Positions 35,901 to 46,111 of a stretch of 64,000 nt of DNA are shown here, one piece after another. The notes beneath the pieces were generated by a model. The model saw only the letters and a list, made by a program, of their open reading frames with translations, searched no databases and was not told the DNA's origin. Within the stretch, counting starts at the first letter, position 1, and each line of letters starts with the position of its first letter. A program made the translations under genes and the position numbers. The stretch is from the NCBI RefSeq assembly GCF_000003815.2, contig NC_049990.1, forward strand, positions 11,745,549 through 11,809,548. Direction: 5' to 3'. This DNA comes from Branchiostoma floridae. Taxonomy: Eukaryota; Chordata; Leptocardii; Amphioxiformes; Branchiostomatidae.

Positions 35901-38900
35901 TGCTGGCCACTGCAAATTAAACGTCTATCTGGAGTCTGTACCCTGATATGACTTAAACTATTACAAACGCTCCTTTCCTTACAGGAGTTAAACATATATG
36001 TAAAAAGGAGCCTAGTACTACAACTTGCCTTCTGCCTCCTTCCCGTAGTATTTGATTGACGTGTCAAACCGACCGGTCTCCGTGGGTACGAACCTCACGT
36101 TTGCGGTGGTATCCGCGTCCTTTTCCAGGGAGGCAAGAGCTCTAGTTGTTGGGCCTGGGCATAAGGAAATCATGTGTTAAAAAGTAATGAAGATATTCTA
36201 TGTAACTGTATGAGGACAGAAATCAGATATCTATTTCTTCAGGATAGGTGACCAACACCGACTATCGCCGATTAATCTGTCACACTGTTGGGTCAGGTCA
36301 GAGGTCATTTTTGTTAGTCACTCATAATTACTTCTTGCAGTGTAGTAGTTTTGTGGTGATTGGAGATTACTGGTAGTAGTAGTATAAGATGAGCCATCTT
36401 CTCCCTGAAGTCTGCTGATATGGAAATAGTTGCATTGCAGTAAATGATATATCATCAAATAAACAATGACAGCGAGGATACAGCGCATTGGTAGTCAAAC
36501 ACTTTCCATACGATATCAATCGGAGTAAGAAAAATAACCCAACTGTACCAAGTTTTGCTACACATGACATACATCATCGTTACTAACCAAGGATCTGCAC
36601 GTCCATCTCTTTCATGTTCATGGAGTCCTCAGTCCTGATGGGAAACTCGGCATGTCGGTCCTTGAAGACCGTATGAAGCTTCTCTCCATGGGCATAACAG
36701 CTGGATGAGACATCAACAAATGATTACACTCCAAATAGTGATGAAAAAAACAACTCTCGAGCTCTTCCCTCATACAGTGCAAGATTTAGTAAAATAAAGA
36801 AATACACAATAATGTAGGTATTGTGCAGAAAATCTTACAGACAAAATGTATTTTGGAGATATATGCCAGATTTGATACATTTAATTGCTTGAGTCTGTAC
36901 AACATCAAACATCCAGGTCAGACGGGAGACGCCACAGGCTGCCTGGCACATGTGCTTGTTTTTCAGTCACGTCACTATTTGTGAGTTGTTTCTGAGAGCT
37001 AAGCCGTACACTTACCAATGTGGTCCAATTTCCTACTTGTAGGATTTACAGTTTAATGAGTTAAAGTTCACCGAAATATTTATATAGGTTGTGTGGATTC
37101 AAGTATTATTTACCGGTCGTTGACAGCTGGTGCCGACTGTTGGTACGCTGGTGCTGACTGTTGATACACGGCTTGCTGTGGTGGGGCCTGCTGATAGACC
37201 ACTGGCGGTGGAGTCTGGGCCCGATAGACAACCGGTGGGGGCGTTGGAGCGCGGTACACTACCGGTGGGGGTGTAGGGGCCCGGTACACCACCGGTGGAG
37301 GGGTAGGAGTCCGGTACACCGGTGTAGGAGGCCTTCGCTCCCTGTGCTCTTCAACTGTAGATAACAGATGTGTACAATCAAAAATCAATCTTTTGTTTCA
37401 TGGTAAGAATGTTTCAGTAAAGAAAACTCGAAGCTTGCGAGATTGCCAAAACTTGCCAGTTAAGTGCCTAAGGTTATGCAGATTACATCCCCCAATCCCT
37501 GATGAACCCAATGTCTATCTTAAAGAGAACTGTCAGCCTAATGGAATGGTAAAACTATGTACCAACGGAGTAGCGTGGTTGCTCGACAGTGTAGCGTGGT
37601 TGCTCTACCTCCACCTCTTGGTACACGGTGGTTTTGGAAGGTACGTAGATGTAGTGTTCAATGTCAGCCGAATCCTGGATACGGACGTAGAATGGGCTTC
37701 CTTTGAAAAGGAAAAAAAGTACAGTCAGTAAATATGAGTGTGTGCATTTAATCGAATATTACTACCATCCATGCATACACATTATCTAGAGGATTCTACA
37801 AGTTCTGTCTATTATGCGTGTCTTTCTGTAACACTTTATTGTAGTACCATGCCTTTTTTCCAATTGGGAAATTGCGAGCGTAGTATTCAACAAGTGAAGA
37901 CGTCCTAATCACGTAACAGATAACCATCCTAGACATAGGCTCTTGTTAAAAATATGTAAAAAAAACGTATGCATGCTCCTTTTGGGATCAGCCAACAAAA
38001 TGTACTTGTAAAGAAGTAAAACCGTGCATTCGTCAAGTGTCAACTAAATATGATAGACCACGTACTTGTTCGACGTCCTTGAATTTTGGCTTTGTACACC
38101 ACAATGGGATAAATAAGAACGTAATGACTACTTAGATAAGATCAGATAAGGATCTGTATTGTGTGGGTTTCTCCCTATAATTTCAGTCAAACGTCTTTGA
38201 AGAAAAAAATTGAACCATGCATGAACCTAGCTTTCTCAAACATAAGGCGCAGCCAACATACGTATACGTACGTACTTAAACACCAGAAATTAAGTTAGAG
38301 TAAAGGGGGTATGGATGCAGCTATGGTGATATCCCATGCTCTTGCATGCAGTCTGTAGATGCCACATGTATTTACGCTGTTTTAGGGGGCTGTATATCTC
38401 AGGATGTAATTCTTAACTACTGTATATTTGATTTTACTATCTTTGAATTTAACGAGAAGTTGCCTTCGGTGAATACAATCCTTCTGTGCAAAATTGTAGC
38501 ATAGCATGCGTTTTATTCAGCCCAAACGTTTTGTCATTCTTTGAACATCGTAAGAATATCTAGTGCTTACCCCTGACAGGCTTTCCCTCATAGAACACGT
38601 CGATTCTGTAGGTTCCTGCCTCCTTAGGTAGGAACGTCACCTCGAACACACCGGGTTCCCTCTCTCCAACGACTTGGTATGGCACCGGGCGCTCGTTATT
38701 GGTGATAGTGATGTCAAAGTCGCCACCGCCCGCTCGGGTCGCATCGACTAATGTATGGGCAAAACAAGTGATAGTATGAACAAAAATGGAAAGGAGTGTC
38801 TAGCTTCGGTTAAGGACGTCCCTCAATTAGTGCTAGGTCCCGTGTTTGAGTATAATCACGACTAGAGCACTCATGATAACCCACCAAACCTTATGAAAAA

Positions 38901-41900
38901 GAGTATGGGTCCTTCTATGTGTCATTGGCTCAAATAAAATGGGTCCTTCCATGGGTCCCTTCATGTGTCATTGGATCAAATAAAATCGGTCCCTCCATGT
39001 GTCATTGGATCAAATAAAATCGGTCCCTCCATTTGTCATTGGATCAAATAAAATAAGTACTTCCATGTGTCACTGGACCAAATAAATCTATCCAGATATG
39101 TAGCTTTTACTCTTCAGTACAAACGTTATGTGTTACATAATGAGGAAGCTTACCAAGGAGGTAATACAAAAACAATGTACTATATGCCATTTCAACTGTA
39201 TTAAACTACCACAGGGCGATTTTATTGAGTAGGAGTCAGTGGTATTTGCTCTGCGGGCTTCAAGGTCGAATTTAATGAGATCGTCTCTCTTTCACGGTAC
39301 GCCCAATGACATTACTGTTTTCGTGGAACTGATAGACAAATGATTAGTAACCAATTACTTTCATTGTAGCATAGCTGTTTGAAACTTTTCCAAGAAACTC
39401 TTTCAAAGTTATTGAAGGATGAGGAACATTGTGCTTTTACAGACCTAGGAATCCGGCTGGACGATCGACAACAGCTCCGTGAATGGCCGTGACGATAACC
39501 TCCCTCTTGGGCGGTTCCAAAGCTCGGGACTCCGTGACAGTATAGGTGGCCTGCAGGAGAAAAACAACGCCAGAGTAAGCTTGAACCCCATCTTCAGTAG
39601 AGCAACTACGTATCAATAAGCACCATGTATTGTGCTAAACAGGAACAGTTGTAGTGCTTGTATGCATTGAGAATTGTATGCACAGAACATTAGATCACGT
39701 TACACGGGTCAAGGCTGCACATGGGGTAGAGACACAAACAACAGTGTAAAATACGTCGATGAACATCGTTAGACATCCAGGTAATGTGATATCGCCGACA
39801 CTGACGAAAGACGCCGAATGGCTGTCTGAAACGCCTGGCCGTTTCCAAAATCATATCCAGTTGCCTGAGTAACTGCTTTTTGGCGTAACAGTGCAAAGTA
39901 TTTGGTACATATCTTGGACATATACAGATACTTAGACATTATGTACTATAGAACAGGGTGCTGCACTACAAATGTACATGCGTTGTTGAATAAAATCTTC
40001 AGTTATATATTCAGGTTCTAGAAAAAGGCAGAAACCTACATTTTGTACCAACTGGTCTCTCATTGTGTGTCTCGTGTTGTTGACTCGTCCCCAAATCAAG
40101 CGTGCTAATGGTCAAACCTATCGTCGTTATCAAGGGCGTATTTAGGTATGTAAATTGCCCACCTCCAAATATGGTAAATGCACGTCATTAATTCTGTCTG
40201 AACCTTGCAAAACCTGCTTCTGACGTCACACATACACATATGTATTCTATTCTTACTACCAATCGCAAATGTCAGTCCATTCATGTGTTAAAGATAGACA
40301 ACAGGCATTTTTGGTGATATGGCAATTTTGTTTCTATCAATAGATAAGGAACTTTAGTATTTGTTTGAGCGCGTCATAGGTTAAGATAGCACTCAATGTG
40401 CACTCAATTTCGTTAATTAAAAGATTTTACCAGATGATCGCACTTATGTCCTTGACTTTCTTTAGCTGTCTCTGTATATATCGACAAAATATGAGATTTA
40501 GAAATATACCAAAATTACGCAAAAATACAGCATATAGAAAAAGTGATGATAAATAGCAACGTCAAATTCTAGTCCTAGCATACTGTCCTTTCTTAGTAAC
40601 TATTATGGATGTGTGTTGTGTATGCTCTGTGAAGAGGTTGCTCCATCGTAGAGGCCCCTGACACTGTAGACTTACACTTACTGTAACTGTCGGAATGTAC
40701 ACTAATTTTGTCGATGAAGACAGTCATCCAGGCAATAAGATACACAGGTAGATGTTGCTCAAACAACTGGATATGATTTTGAAAACCATTTCCAAAATCA
40801 TATCCAGTTGCTTGAGTAACGTCTATTTGGCATAGACTATTTGCTTGGTTAAAGTATGTTTCAATACTCTGTCGTTGACGTGAGTAGAAGCTTACCGGTG
40901 CGTCATGATGATCGTGATGATGATGATGATCATGGTCATGATCATGTTGATGATGATCATGGTTGTGGTGATCATGGTCATGGTCATGGTCGTGATGATG
41001 GCTTCCAGCGACTGAGTGAGACTCCTCAGCTTCAATCAGCCCGGGCTCGCCGATGTAGCAGTTGAATGGGCTTCCTGTGGGTACAGGAAATACAATACGG
41101 TATATTATGCATGTAAGGACAAAGTTCCATTTTTTGCATCGACTGCTATGCCTCAAACATGCCGACCTTTACAATGGCATCTCCTTTAAATTAACTACAA
41201 ACAGAAGAACAAAACGTGTGCCTTAACATTTTCAAGCTTTTACATTTTAAAATTAACGAGTTAAGAATAAGTGCCACATTTCAATACAGTGTTAGATTAG
41301 ATTCGTGTACATTACACCGCACGCACTGCATATCAGCATGATGTGTTTGGTTATCAAAAGTTTGCTTTTTCACGTTTGTGAAGTGCACAAATATTACGTA
41401 AACCACTGACATGTGAAAATCATAACAATCCCACGTTGAAGAATTATATACATTTGAATGATATATGGATTGAGTAACGTTATAGGTGTAGATATCAACC
41501 TGGCGTTTCTTTTGTTCGACACGTAAGGGATGTTAAAGTGCTATCTTCTTACCGCTGACTTCGTCATTGTTGAACTCGACATCGATCTTGTGATTCCCCG
41601 CGGTGTCAGGAGAGAACGAGACGTTGTAGTTGTGGGGGCCCACATCTTCTATCTTACTGCGCACGCGCCGACCGTCTGGCCCATTGACGTGGACAGTCAG
41701 GTCTCCGTTCCCAGCCTTGGCTGTGTTGACTGGGGAGAAGGGGGAGGGGGGCAAGATGAAAGAACGCAGTACTTCGTAAATGTTTCCTCTCGATGTTTTT
41801 TCTTTTAATTTGTTCAGGAAGCATTATGAAAGTGCTGAGGTTTTCATGATGATAATGGTCTAATGGGAGACAATCTTACTGATGACTCTTAGAGTAATTA

Positions 41901-44900
41901 AATATGAATAAATCACAAACAAACGAAGATCCAAACATTAATCACTAACGTGGTATGCGTCACGTTAGGAACACGTTCTTAGACCTAGAAACTTCAACAA
42001 AAAGAAGACATTATCATTCTCACCAAGGTCAGTCTGAGTTCCTCTGGTGCGAAATCGCTGCACTGATGTATGGATCATTGTCTACTTTTCTGTACTCAAA
42101 TAGCAAACCCCATGGGGTAACTTAGGCTCTCTAAAGAATGTTCTATCGGGAGTCTTGTTTCACTAGTGTCATGGGAAAACGTTTGTTTATTTCGCCTCGG
42201 GGAAGTCTTTCCTTGTAATATCTTCAACAATCATGCATGTCTTTTGGGCACAAGTAATGAAGCTAATAATACAGAATTACGTATTTTTACTATAAACAAT
42301 GGCTATATACCATTAGCTTTTAAATAAATGTTGTTGATATAAAATCGGTATCATAGTTTGGTAAAGGTACAACATGACCTTTTAGATTGTTACAGGCCGT
42401 AAAAAAACTCTGAGCTTTTGCACCATAGACATTCCTCTTGTAGCAATTATTTGGGAAAATGCATATCAAACATGCTTTTCTCGAAAATTGTTTTTGTCTC
42501 ACAGATTCTTGTTTTGAGAACCCTATAATCTTCAAATACTAAATGTTTACAGTTCGCGCCTAGAATGCACTCGTCTGTAGACATTTGTTTATAAAACACA
42601 GATTAACAGACACTGCTTAAGGGGTTCATTCACGCCCTGTTACCTTCGACAACAAATGAATTTTGTCGGCAGCTGACCTATGACCCGCTAGCCCAGGTGA
42701 TGTTTGTGAACTTATGACACAGACACGAGGTTTCCGACTGAATGAACTTTTATAAGGGAGGTAGAAATCGATCCCTCTCGTACATTGCACATAGTACATT
42801 GACATTTTATGTTTTACGACTCATGAATGTATAACGTTATTCAAAGCGAACAATGGGGATATTGAACATAACGTTATCTGACTGCTGTAGAACATTCTAT
42901 AATATGTTTTTGTGAAAACATATCTAAATATTAACCATGCCGAAGGAAAGCGCATCCAGGGTTTGTTGTCTTTGTGCGCAACGTGTAGAATATAATAAGT
43001 TAGAAGTAGATAAAAGACTACACAGCAAAATGGTGGTCTGCTCTCGCTAAATGCTTTAGATACAGGTGCTTCAGAAAGGTGAAGAATCTACCTGTGCACG
43101 ACTAGAATATGCGTGCGTGAGCCGCCTGTGCCAAGTACAGTAATGCAGTAACCTTTAAGTACTCACCAATAAAATGTGGTAAGAAATTGCTCGGCTCTCA
43201 AGAACACATACAATACAAGAGTTAGCACTAAGGCATGTCGCAGTGGAAACTTCTTATTTCTGCTGTTAAGATTTATCATTGTGACACCAGTGTGACCCAA
43301 AGAATTAGTGTAGCTATCTACTCTTTGACTCATTGACTATCCGGACTTTTACAGGGATATTAGCTCGTAATAACTGTAGATTATGTTTTGCATGGACCAA
43401 TCGTGGAGCTGTTATTGTGAACTCGTGCGAGATTCATGCCCTTTCAATTTAGAAAACCACAAGCATTCATCACCATCCAATTACCTTGATTACGGGACAC
43501 CGTGGTCATCAATTATTCAAAAATCATGACCAATTTTGATAATTTACTGTAGGACTTTCTCAGGCGTCGTTGATTGCAGTTCTCAGTGTTCATGAATAGC
43601 TCAACCACATTCAAATATGATTCTACGTTTGATGATCTCTGAGTCATTAACAATGAAAATAGAGTTGCTACATTCTATGTAAATCATTTCATGTTAGAAA
43701 TATCATCATCTTTAAAAGATAATATAATGTGTTCGTAACACATACTTGAATAAAAAAAAAAAGATACATGTATTTTAGACATACCTGAAAACTTGACGAG
43801 TTTGCCTAAGATGTCGTCATGCAGGTCGTTGACCTCCACCTGTGTGGGGTCGTACACTTCACATGTGAAGGGGCTGTTGGGAATGTGGTTTCCCTCGTGC
43901 TTCACAGATACAGTCCATGGCCCTAGAGATAAAATGAAAAAATTCCATTGTATTTGCTCTTGCCTTGATCAAAATCTTATCTATCATACGTATACATAAA
44001 CAAACTTTTTAAGGCATATATCAAGAAAATAATATACTAAACATTTTGGCATACATATCGGTATGTCTTCCAAAAAACAAAATAAATAAATACTTGTACT
44101 TAGGTAAACACAAACACAGCGATACATCTAATCCTGTGAAAAAAGTAACTAGCTTTAATGCAATTTATGTTAGCTATATAGAGACAATGTTCTTCTTGAC
44201 CACCACCTACCACTATACACACTCGCATTGCGTCCGCTACGAGTAAGACGTTGTCGCAGACGAGAGCCTCCACCATATAAAGAGCAGCGTGTGGGATGGT
44301 TATCATTATCATAGTATTTCTACACATTTTACAATAGTTAGACTTTTAGAATTTTCCCCAGTATAAAATAGATAGAAAGTGCATGGCATGCCTACATCTC
44401 AAGCTGTCATCAGATCTGTGCTCAAGTGCCATTAACACGCCATGCACCCCCCCCCCCTTCAACACCATGAAAACAGATACAGCCAGGGATATTCCTTATT
44501 TGTGATGCTACCTTAATTGGATCCGTGCATGATAGAACATAGTTTAAAGTTTTGGTAATTTGCCATGACATTACACAGTTTTAGGCTTAAGAAGCCAGAT
44601 ATTTTGATGCCATAGTAGCACACATGGGGCCCTGAGACTATTGTAGTCCTTACTTTCACACGGGGCAAATCATCCAGGTGACATGAGGCCAATGTTCTTA
44701 AAAACGAATGCCTACCATAAAAGTGCTTACATATGATGGAATTGCATGCCTTCCATTGTCAGAAGTCAACCTGTTACCTCAATTTTGTATGTTGCTAGCA
44801 TGCTATTACAAACATATGTTGCTGACCATGGTTAATTCTAGTGACCAAAGCTTACCAATATTGTCTGGCGTGTAGCTGCCGATGATCTGACCATCCCTCT

Positions 44901-46111
44901 CCTTCCTCAGGTCCAAAGGCTTGGCGGTAGTGTCATACGGACCTTGTGCGTCCACGGTGAAGTAGTCTCCCACCATACCATAGGGCAACACCTGGAACCA
45001 GATACATTAGAACTACTTATAGAACTGTGATCTAAGAAGTACTACTGTTCTGATATTTATCATCAAGCATTGAATGAAGCGTATTTTTTTTTCAACTAGT
45101 TATCGCAAAACCAATTGATAATATCTTTTATCGTGTTTTTTAAATCTATGCTACTATGTTTAAAACTGTTGGTAGTGATTTTATTTTTTGCAAACATATA
45201 ATATAACAATTATAAAGTATAGATGGGAATGGGAGGAGAATGCTAACACAACACAAATTACCCCAAATGACCATAATTTGTGCTGAATGAGCCTTTGAAG
45301 GCCTGTATAAGGTGACAATCTAAGACTGTAATACTCTGGAATGTACCAGCCACACCTGTGGGTGTGACCTGTTATTCTTCCACCACAATATGGCGTTACA
45401 CGTAGGCGCAATCTATTGTGTTTATACACCGACAACCCTTTGCACAACTTACATATAAAAGGGAGCAATTTTGTGGTAAATCTATGATACCTTCGTCTTT
45501 TGACAATATATCGCTGTACCTTTTCCAAAATCCCAAAGTGACACACTTGAATGATACTAGTATGCTAAACTATATATTATTCTGTGAACTTTGACACCGG
45601 AAGAAAAACATTCGCATAGACCTCTATGTTTCATTTTGTGCCTCTACTGCTGATAGTAGCTCACATATATAAAGGAGTTGATAGACAAGTCATCATGTAT
45701 AATAATGGTATGAAACCAGATATCCCCGATTTATAGCTCTAGCTTACAAATCAACTGAATGAATAACAGACATATTTGATCGTAATTTTGTCGTTGCAAT
45801 ATTGATTTAAACCTTGGAAAAGGGAAAATACAAAATGGCGGACCCACCTTCACAGCAGCCGGCCTGTTGAGGCGGGCTTGGTTGACGCCATCTCCGGACA
45901 CAAACGGGACATTAGGCCTGGAGTCCCTCCGTTCACTGTCCCCGTTACTATAACCGTTACTCATGCTCCCTCGGTGAGAGTCGCTGGTGAAAAACCCGGC
46001 CTTGGTTGGTTCTGGATCATACGAGGTGTCAGAGTAGGTCCCAACCTTGACCCGGCTGTCATCGTTGGGATCTTTCAGGTAATACTCTCCCACCACCGCT
46101 GTTGAAGACAT
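29714..46111 (-). CDS. Gene C: filamin-like protein with His-rich and Pro-rich linkers
   Basis: Nineteen coding exons: 45848-46111, 44856-44991, 43785-43922, 41553-41729, 40896-41074, 39445-39550, 38571-38747, 37563-37700, 37114-37354, 36588-36700, 36029-36154, 35485-35718, 34737-34946, 33418-33528, 32961-33146, 32294-32443, 31756-31923, 31068-31248 and 29714-29900 (stop TAA). The spliced length is 3,222 bases, 1,073 residues, and the frame is open throughout. An in-frame TAA lies 30 bases before the ATG in the same exon. About eight filamin repeats are visible. Most introns are phase 1; the exceptions adjoin the non-filamin segments. No CH domain is present, so direct actin binding in the filamin manner is not expected. 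The C-terminal ten exons match gene A. The likely role is a cytoskeletal or membrane scaffold, by inference from the family. Confidence 0.88.
30005..30523 (+). mobile_element. Non-LTR retrotransposon 3' remnant
   Basis: Plus-strand reading gives RHNRTPLNDRTCKFCDHLYL and EDETHFF, then after a frameshift LECTLYEYERQSLFNTL and more to a stop at 30356-30358. The CxxC, EDExHF and CxLYxxxR pattern is the tail found after the reverse transcriptase of many LINEs. The end resembles a LINE 3' end (GGGCATGAATATGCAATAAA). It is frameshifted and truncated, and lies in the last intron of gene C, opposite to the gene. Confidence 0.65.
31068..31923 (-). CDS. Gene C exons 31756-31923 and 31068-31248: last filamin repeat
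   Basis: The first exon (168 bases) encodes GSPFNFYVVGPVDPSKVRCF, GPGLESGNLQGYRGNFVCET and LQVRVHGPKG. The second (181 bases) encodes GFNVRMTP, VEYEPREPGDYHIDVTW, DKQHVPGSPFLVRIDDEDEV and MYADR, ending in phase 2. This is the same last-type repeat as in genes A and B. Confidence 0.9.
32294..33146 (-). CDS. Gene C exons 32961-33146 and 32294-32443: filamin repeat 7
   Basis: The first exon (186 bases) encodes VHDLDVAWSGRPLEGSPYKV and LTADLRDAGQGG. The second (150 bases) encodes GILSARCKGPTQKAKVNM and KHRMDVRYDDQAVKG. They match gene A exons 60912-61085 and 60166-60315. The intron between them contains a SINE-like insertion ending close to the donor at 32960. Confidence 0.87.
32588..32918 (+). 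mobile_element. tRNA-derived SINE-like insertion
   Basis: A B-box-like GGTTCAAATCC (32628-32638) follows an A-box-like TGTGGTCAGGGTT (32589-32601), the internal promoter layout of tRNA-derived SINEs. The element ends with CTGGTGTGTTACGCC (32878-32892), a tail also found at 2449 and, inverted, at 59988. It lies in the gene C intron just before the donor at 32960. Confidence 0.55.
33418..34946 (-). CDS. Gene C exons 34737-34946 and 33418-33528: filamin repeat 6
   Basis: The first exon (210 bases) encodes GRHPINLDWDGADLAPIYC, an Arg/Pro loop, then YEVILKGTGLQRAMVDETA and TRAGGG. The second (111 bases) encodes GTPACSVTGPEGPVDVFLQ and ARYTPRVPG. Both align with gene A exons 61546-61737 and 61283-61393. 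Confidence 0.86.
35485..35718 (-). CDS. Gene C exon: filamin repeat 5
   Basis: This 234-base phase 1 exon encodes GSPFSFTVIDPNDITCVYPP, then LDTSKAGSGRLGTKVSDP and FQFTPRVEG. Nearly a full repeat lies in one exon, as in gene A exon 62179-62430. Confidence 0.88.
36029..36700 (-). CDS. Gene C exons 36588-36700 and 36029-36154: filamin repeat 4
   Basis: The first exon (113 bases, phase 2 to 1) encodes CYAHGEKLHTVFKDRHAEF and MDVQILG. The second (126 bases) encodes VRFVPTETGRFDTSIKYY and GKEAEG. The second exon ends at a GC donor (GCAAGT), the only non-GT donor in the gene. They correspond to the first two gene A exons in this window. Confidence 0.82.
37114..37354 (-). CDS. Gene C exon: Tyr-Pro-rich tandem repeat linker
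   Basis: A 241-base exon encoding four tandem copies of a ten-residue unit, YRAPTPPPVV, followed by YQQ repeats (VYQQSAPAYQQSAPAV). Such PPPVxY sequence can bind WW or SH3 domains; that is family knowledge about the motif class, not evidence of a partner. The exon starts in phase 1 and ends in phase 2 at donor GTAAAT. Confidence 0.84.
37563..37700 (-). CDS. Gene C exon: end of repeat 3 and linker
   Basis: This 138-base exon starts GSPFYVRIQDSADIEHYIYV and ends with an eight-residue duplication, VEQPRYTVEQPRYSV. It joins the filamin domain to the proline-rich exon that follows. Confidence 0.83.
38571..39550 (-). CDS. Gene C exons 39445-39550 and 38571-38747: filamin repeat 3
   Basis: The first exon (106 bases, phase 0 to 1) encodes ATYTVTESRALEPPKREVIV and VDRPAGFLG, and its donor is GTCTGT, weaker than its neighbours. 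The second (177 bases) encodes VDATRAGGGDFDITITN, VTFLPKEAGTYRIDVFY and EGKPVRG, a d-type filamin exon. Confidence 0.82.
38905..39088. repeat. Minisatellite, 34-base unit, about five copies
   Basis: The unit contains TGTGTCATTGGATCAAATAA and a TCCCTCC spacer. The first spacing is longer (45 bases). It lies in the gene C intron between 38747 and 39445. Confidence 0.8.
39850..39890 (+). repeat. Dispersed repeat copy
   Basis: TCATATCCAGTTGCCTGAG then TAACTGCTTTTTGGCGTAAC. It lies about 90 bases after a CTGACGAAAGACGCC motif, resembling a retrotransposon 3' UTR. Located in a gene C intron. Confidence 0.5.
40754..40820. repeat. 28-base hairpin made of two inverted dispersed-repeat copies
   Basis: The arm 40754-40781 (contains CAACTGGATATGATTTTG) is complementary to 40793-40820 (CAAAATCATATCCAGTTG) with two mismatches and an 11-base loop. 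It lies about 75 bases from the His-rich exon of gene C, on its 3' side. Confidence 0.7.
40896..41074 (-). CDS. Gene C exon with His/Asp-rich linker
   Basis: The exon opens with GSPFNCYIGEPGLIEAEESH, closing repeat 2. It then encodes about 33 residues made almost only of His and Asp (HHHDHDHDHDHHNHD and similar). It ends HHDAP at a phase 0 donor (GTAAGC). Such runs bind Zn, Ni or Cu ions in other proteins; here that is inference. The DNA is a CAT/GAT-rich simple repeat that could vary in length between alleles. The reading frame is held on both sides by filamin residues, so the run is truly coding. Confidence 0.85.
41553..41729 (-). CDS. Gene C exon of filamin repeat 2 (d-type)
   Basis: A 177-base phase 1 exon encoding VNTAKAGNGDLTVHVNGPDG, then YNVSFSPDTAGNHKIDVEF and NNDEVSG. 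The order and signature correspond to d exons of gene D (VDTxKAGxG at the start, VxG at the end). Confidence 0.9.
43785..44991 (-). CDS. Gene C exons 44856-44991 and 43785-43922: first filamin repeat
   Basis: The first exon (136 bases) starts VLPYGMVGDYFTVDAQGPY and ends IIGSYTPDNIG. The second (138 bases) encodes WTVSVKHEGNHIPNSPFTC and then EVYDPTQVEVNDLHDD. The second exon has the length, phase and layout of the c exons of gene D. Confidence 0.87.
45848..46111 (-). CDS. Gene C first coding exon: disordered N-terminus
   Basis: Encodes 88 residues starting MSSTAVVGEYYLKDPNDDSR, rich in Ser, Asp, Gly and Tyr, with RGSMSNGYSNGDSERRDSR, and no recognised domain. It ends in phase 0 at donor GTGGGT. 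The exon also contains 31 bases of 5'UTR back to an acceptor (AG at 46143-46144), so an upstream non-coding exon is expected. Confidence 0.82.

Noticed and set aside
45181-45546. 121-codon minus-strand frame in a gene C intron, checked as a LINE remnant
   Set aside because: It contains a few Cys/His residues, but no reverse transcriptase or LINE-tail pattern like that at 30005-30358 could be matched.
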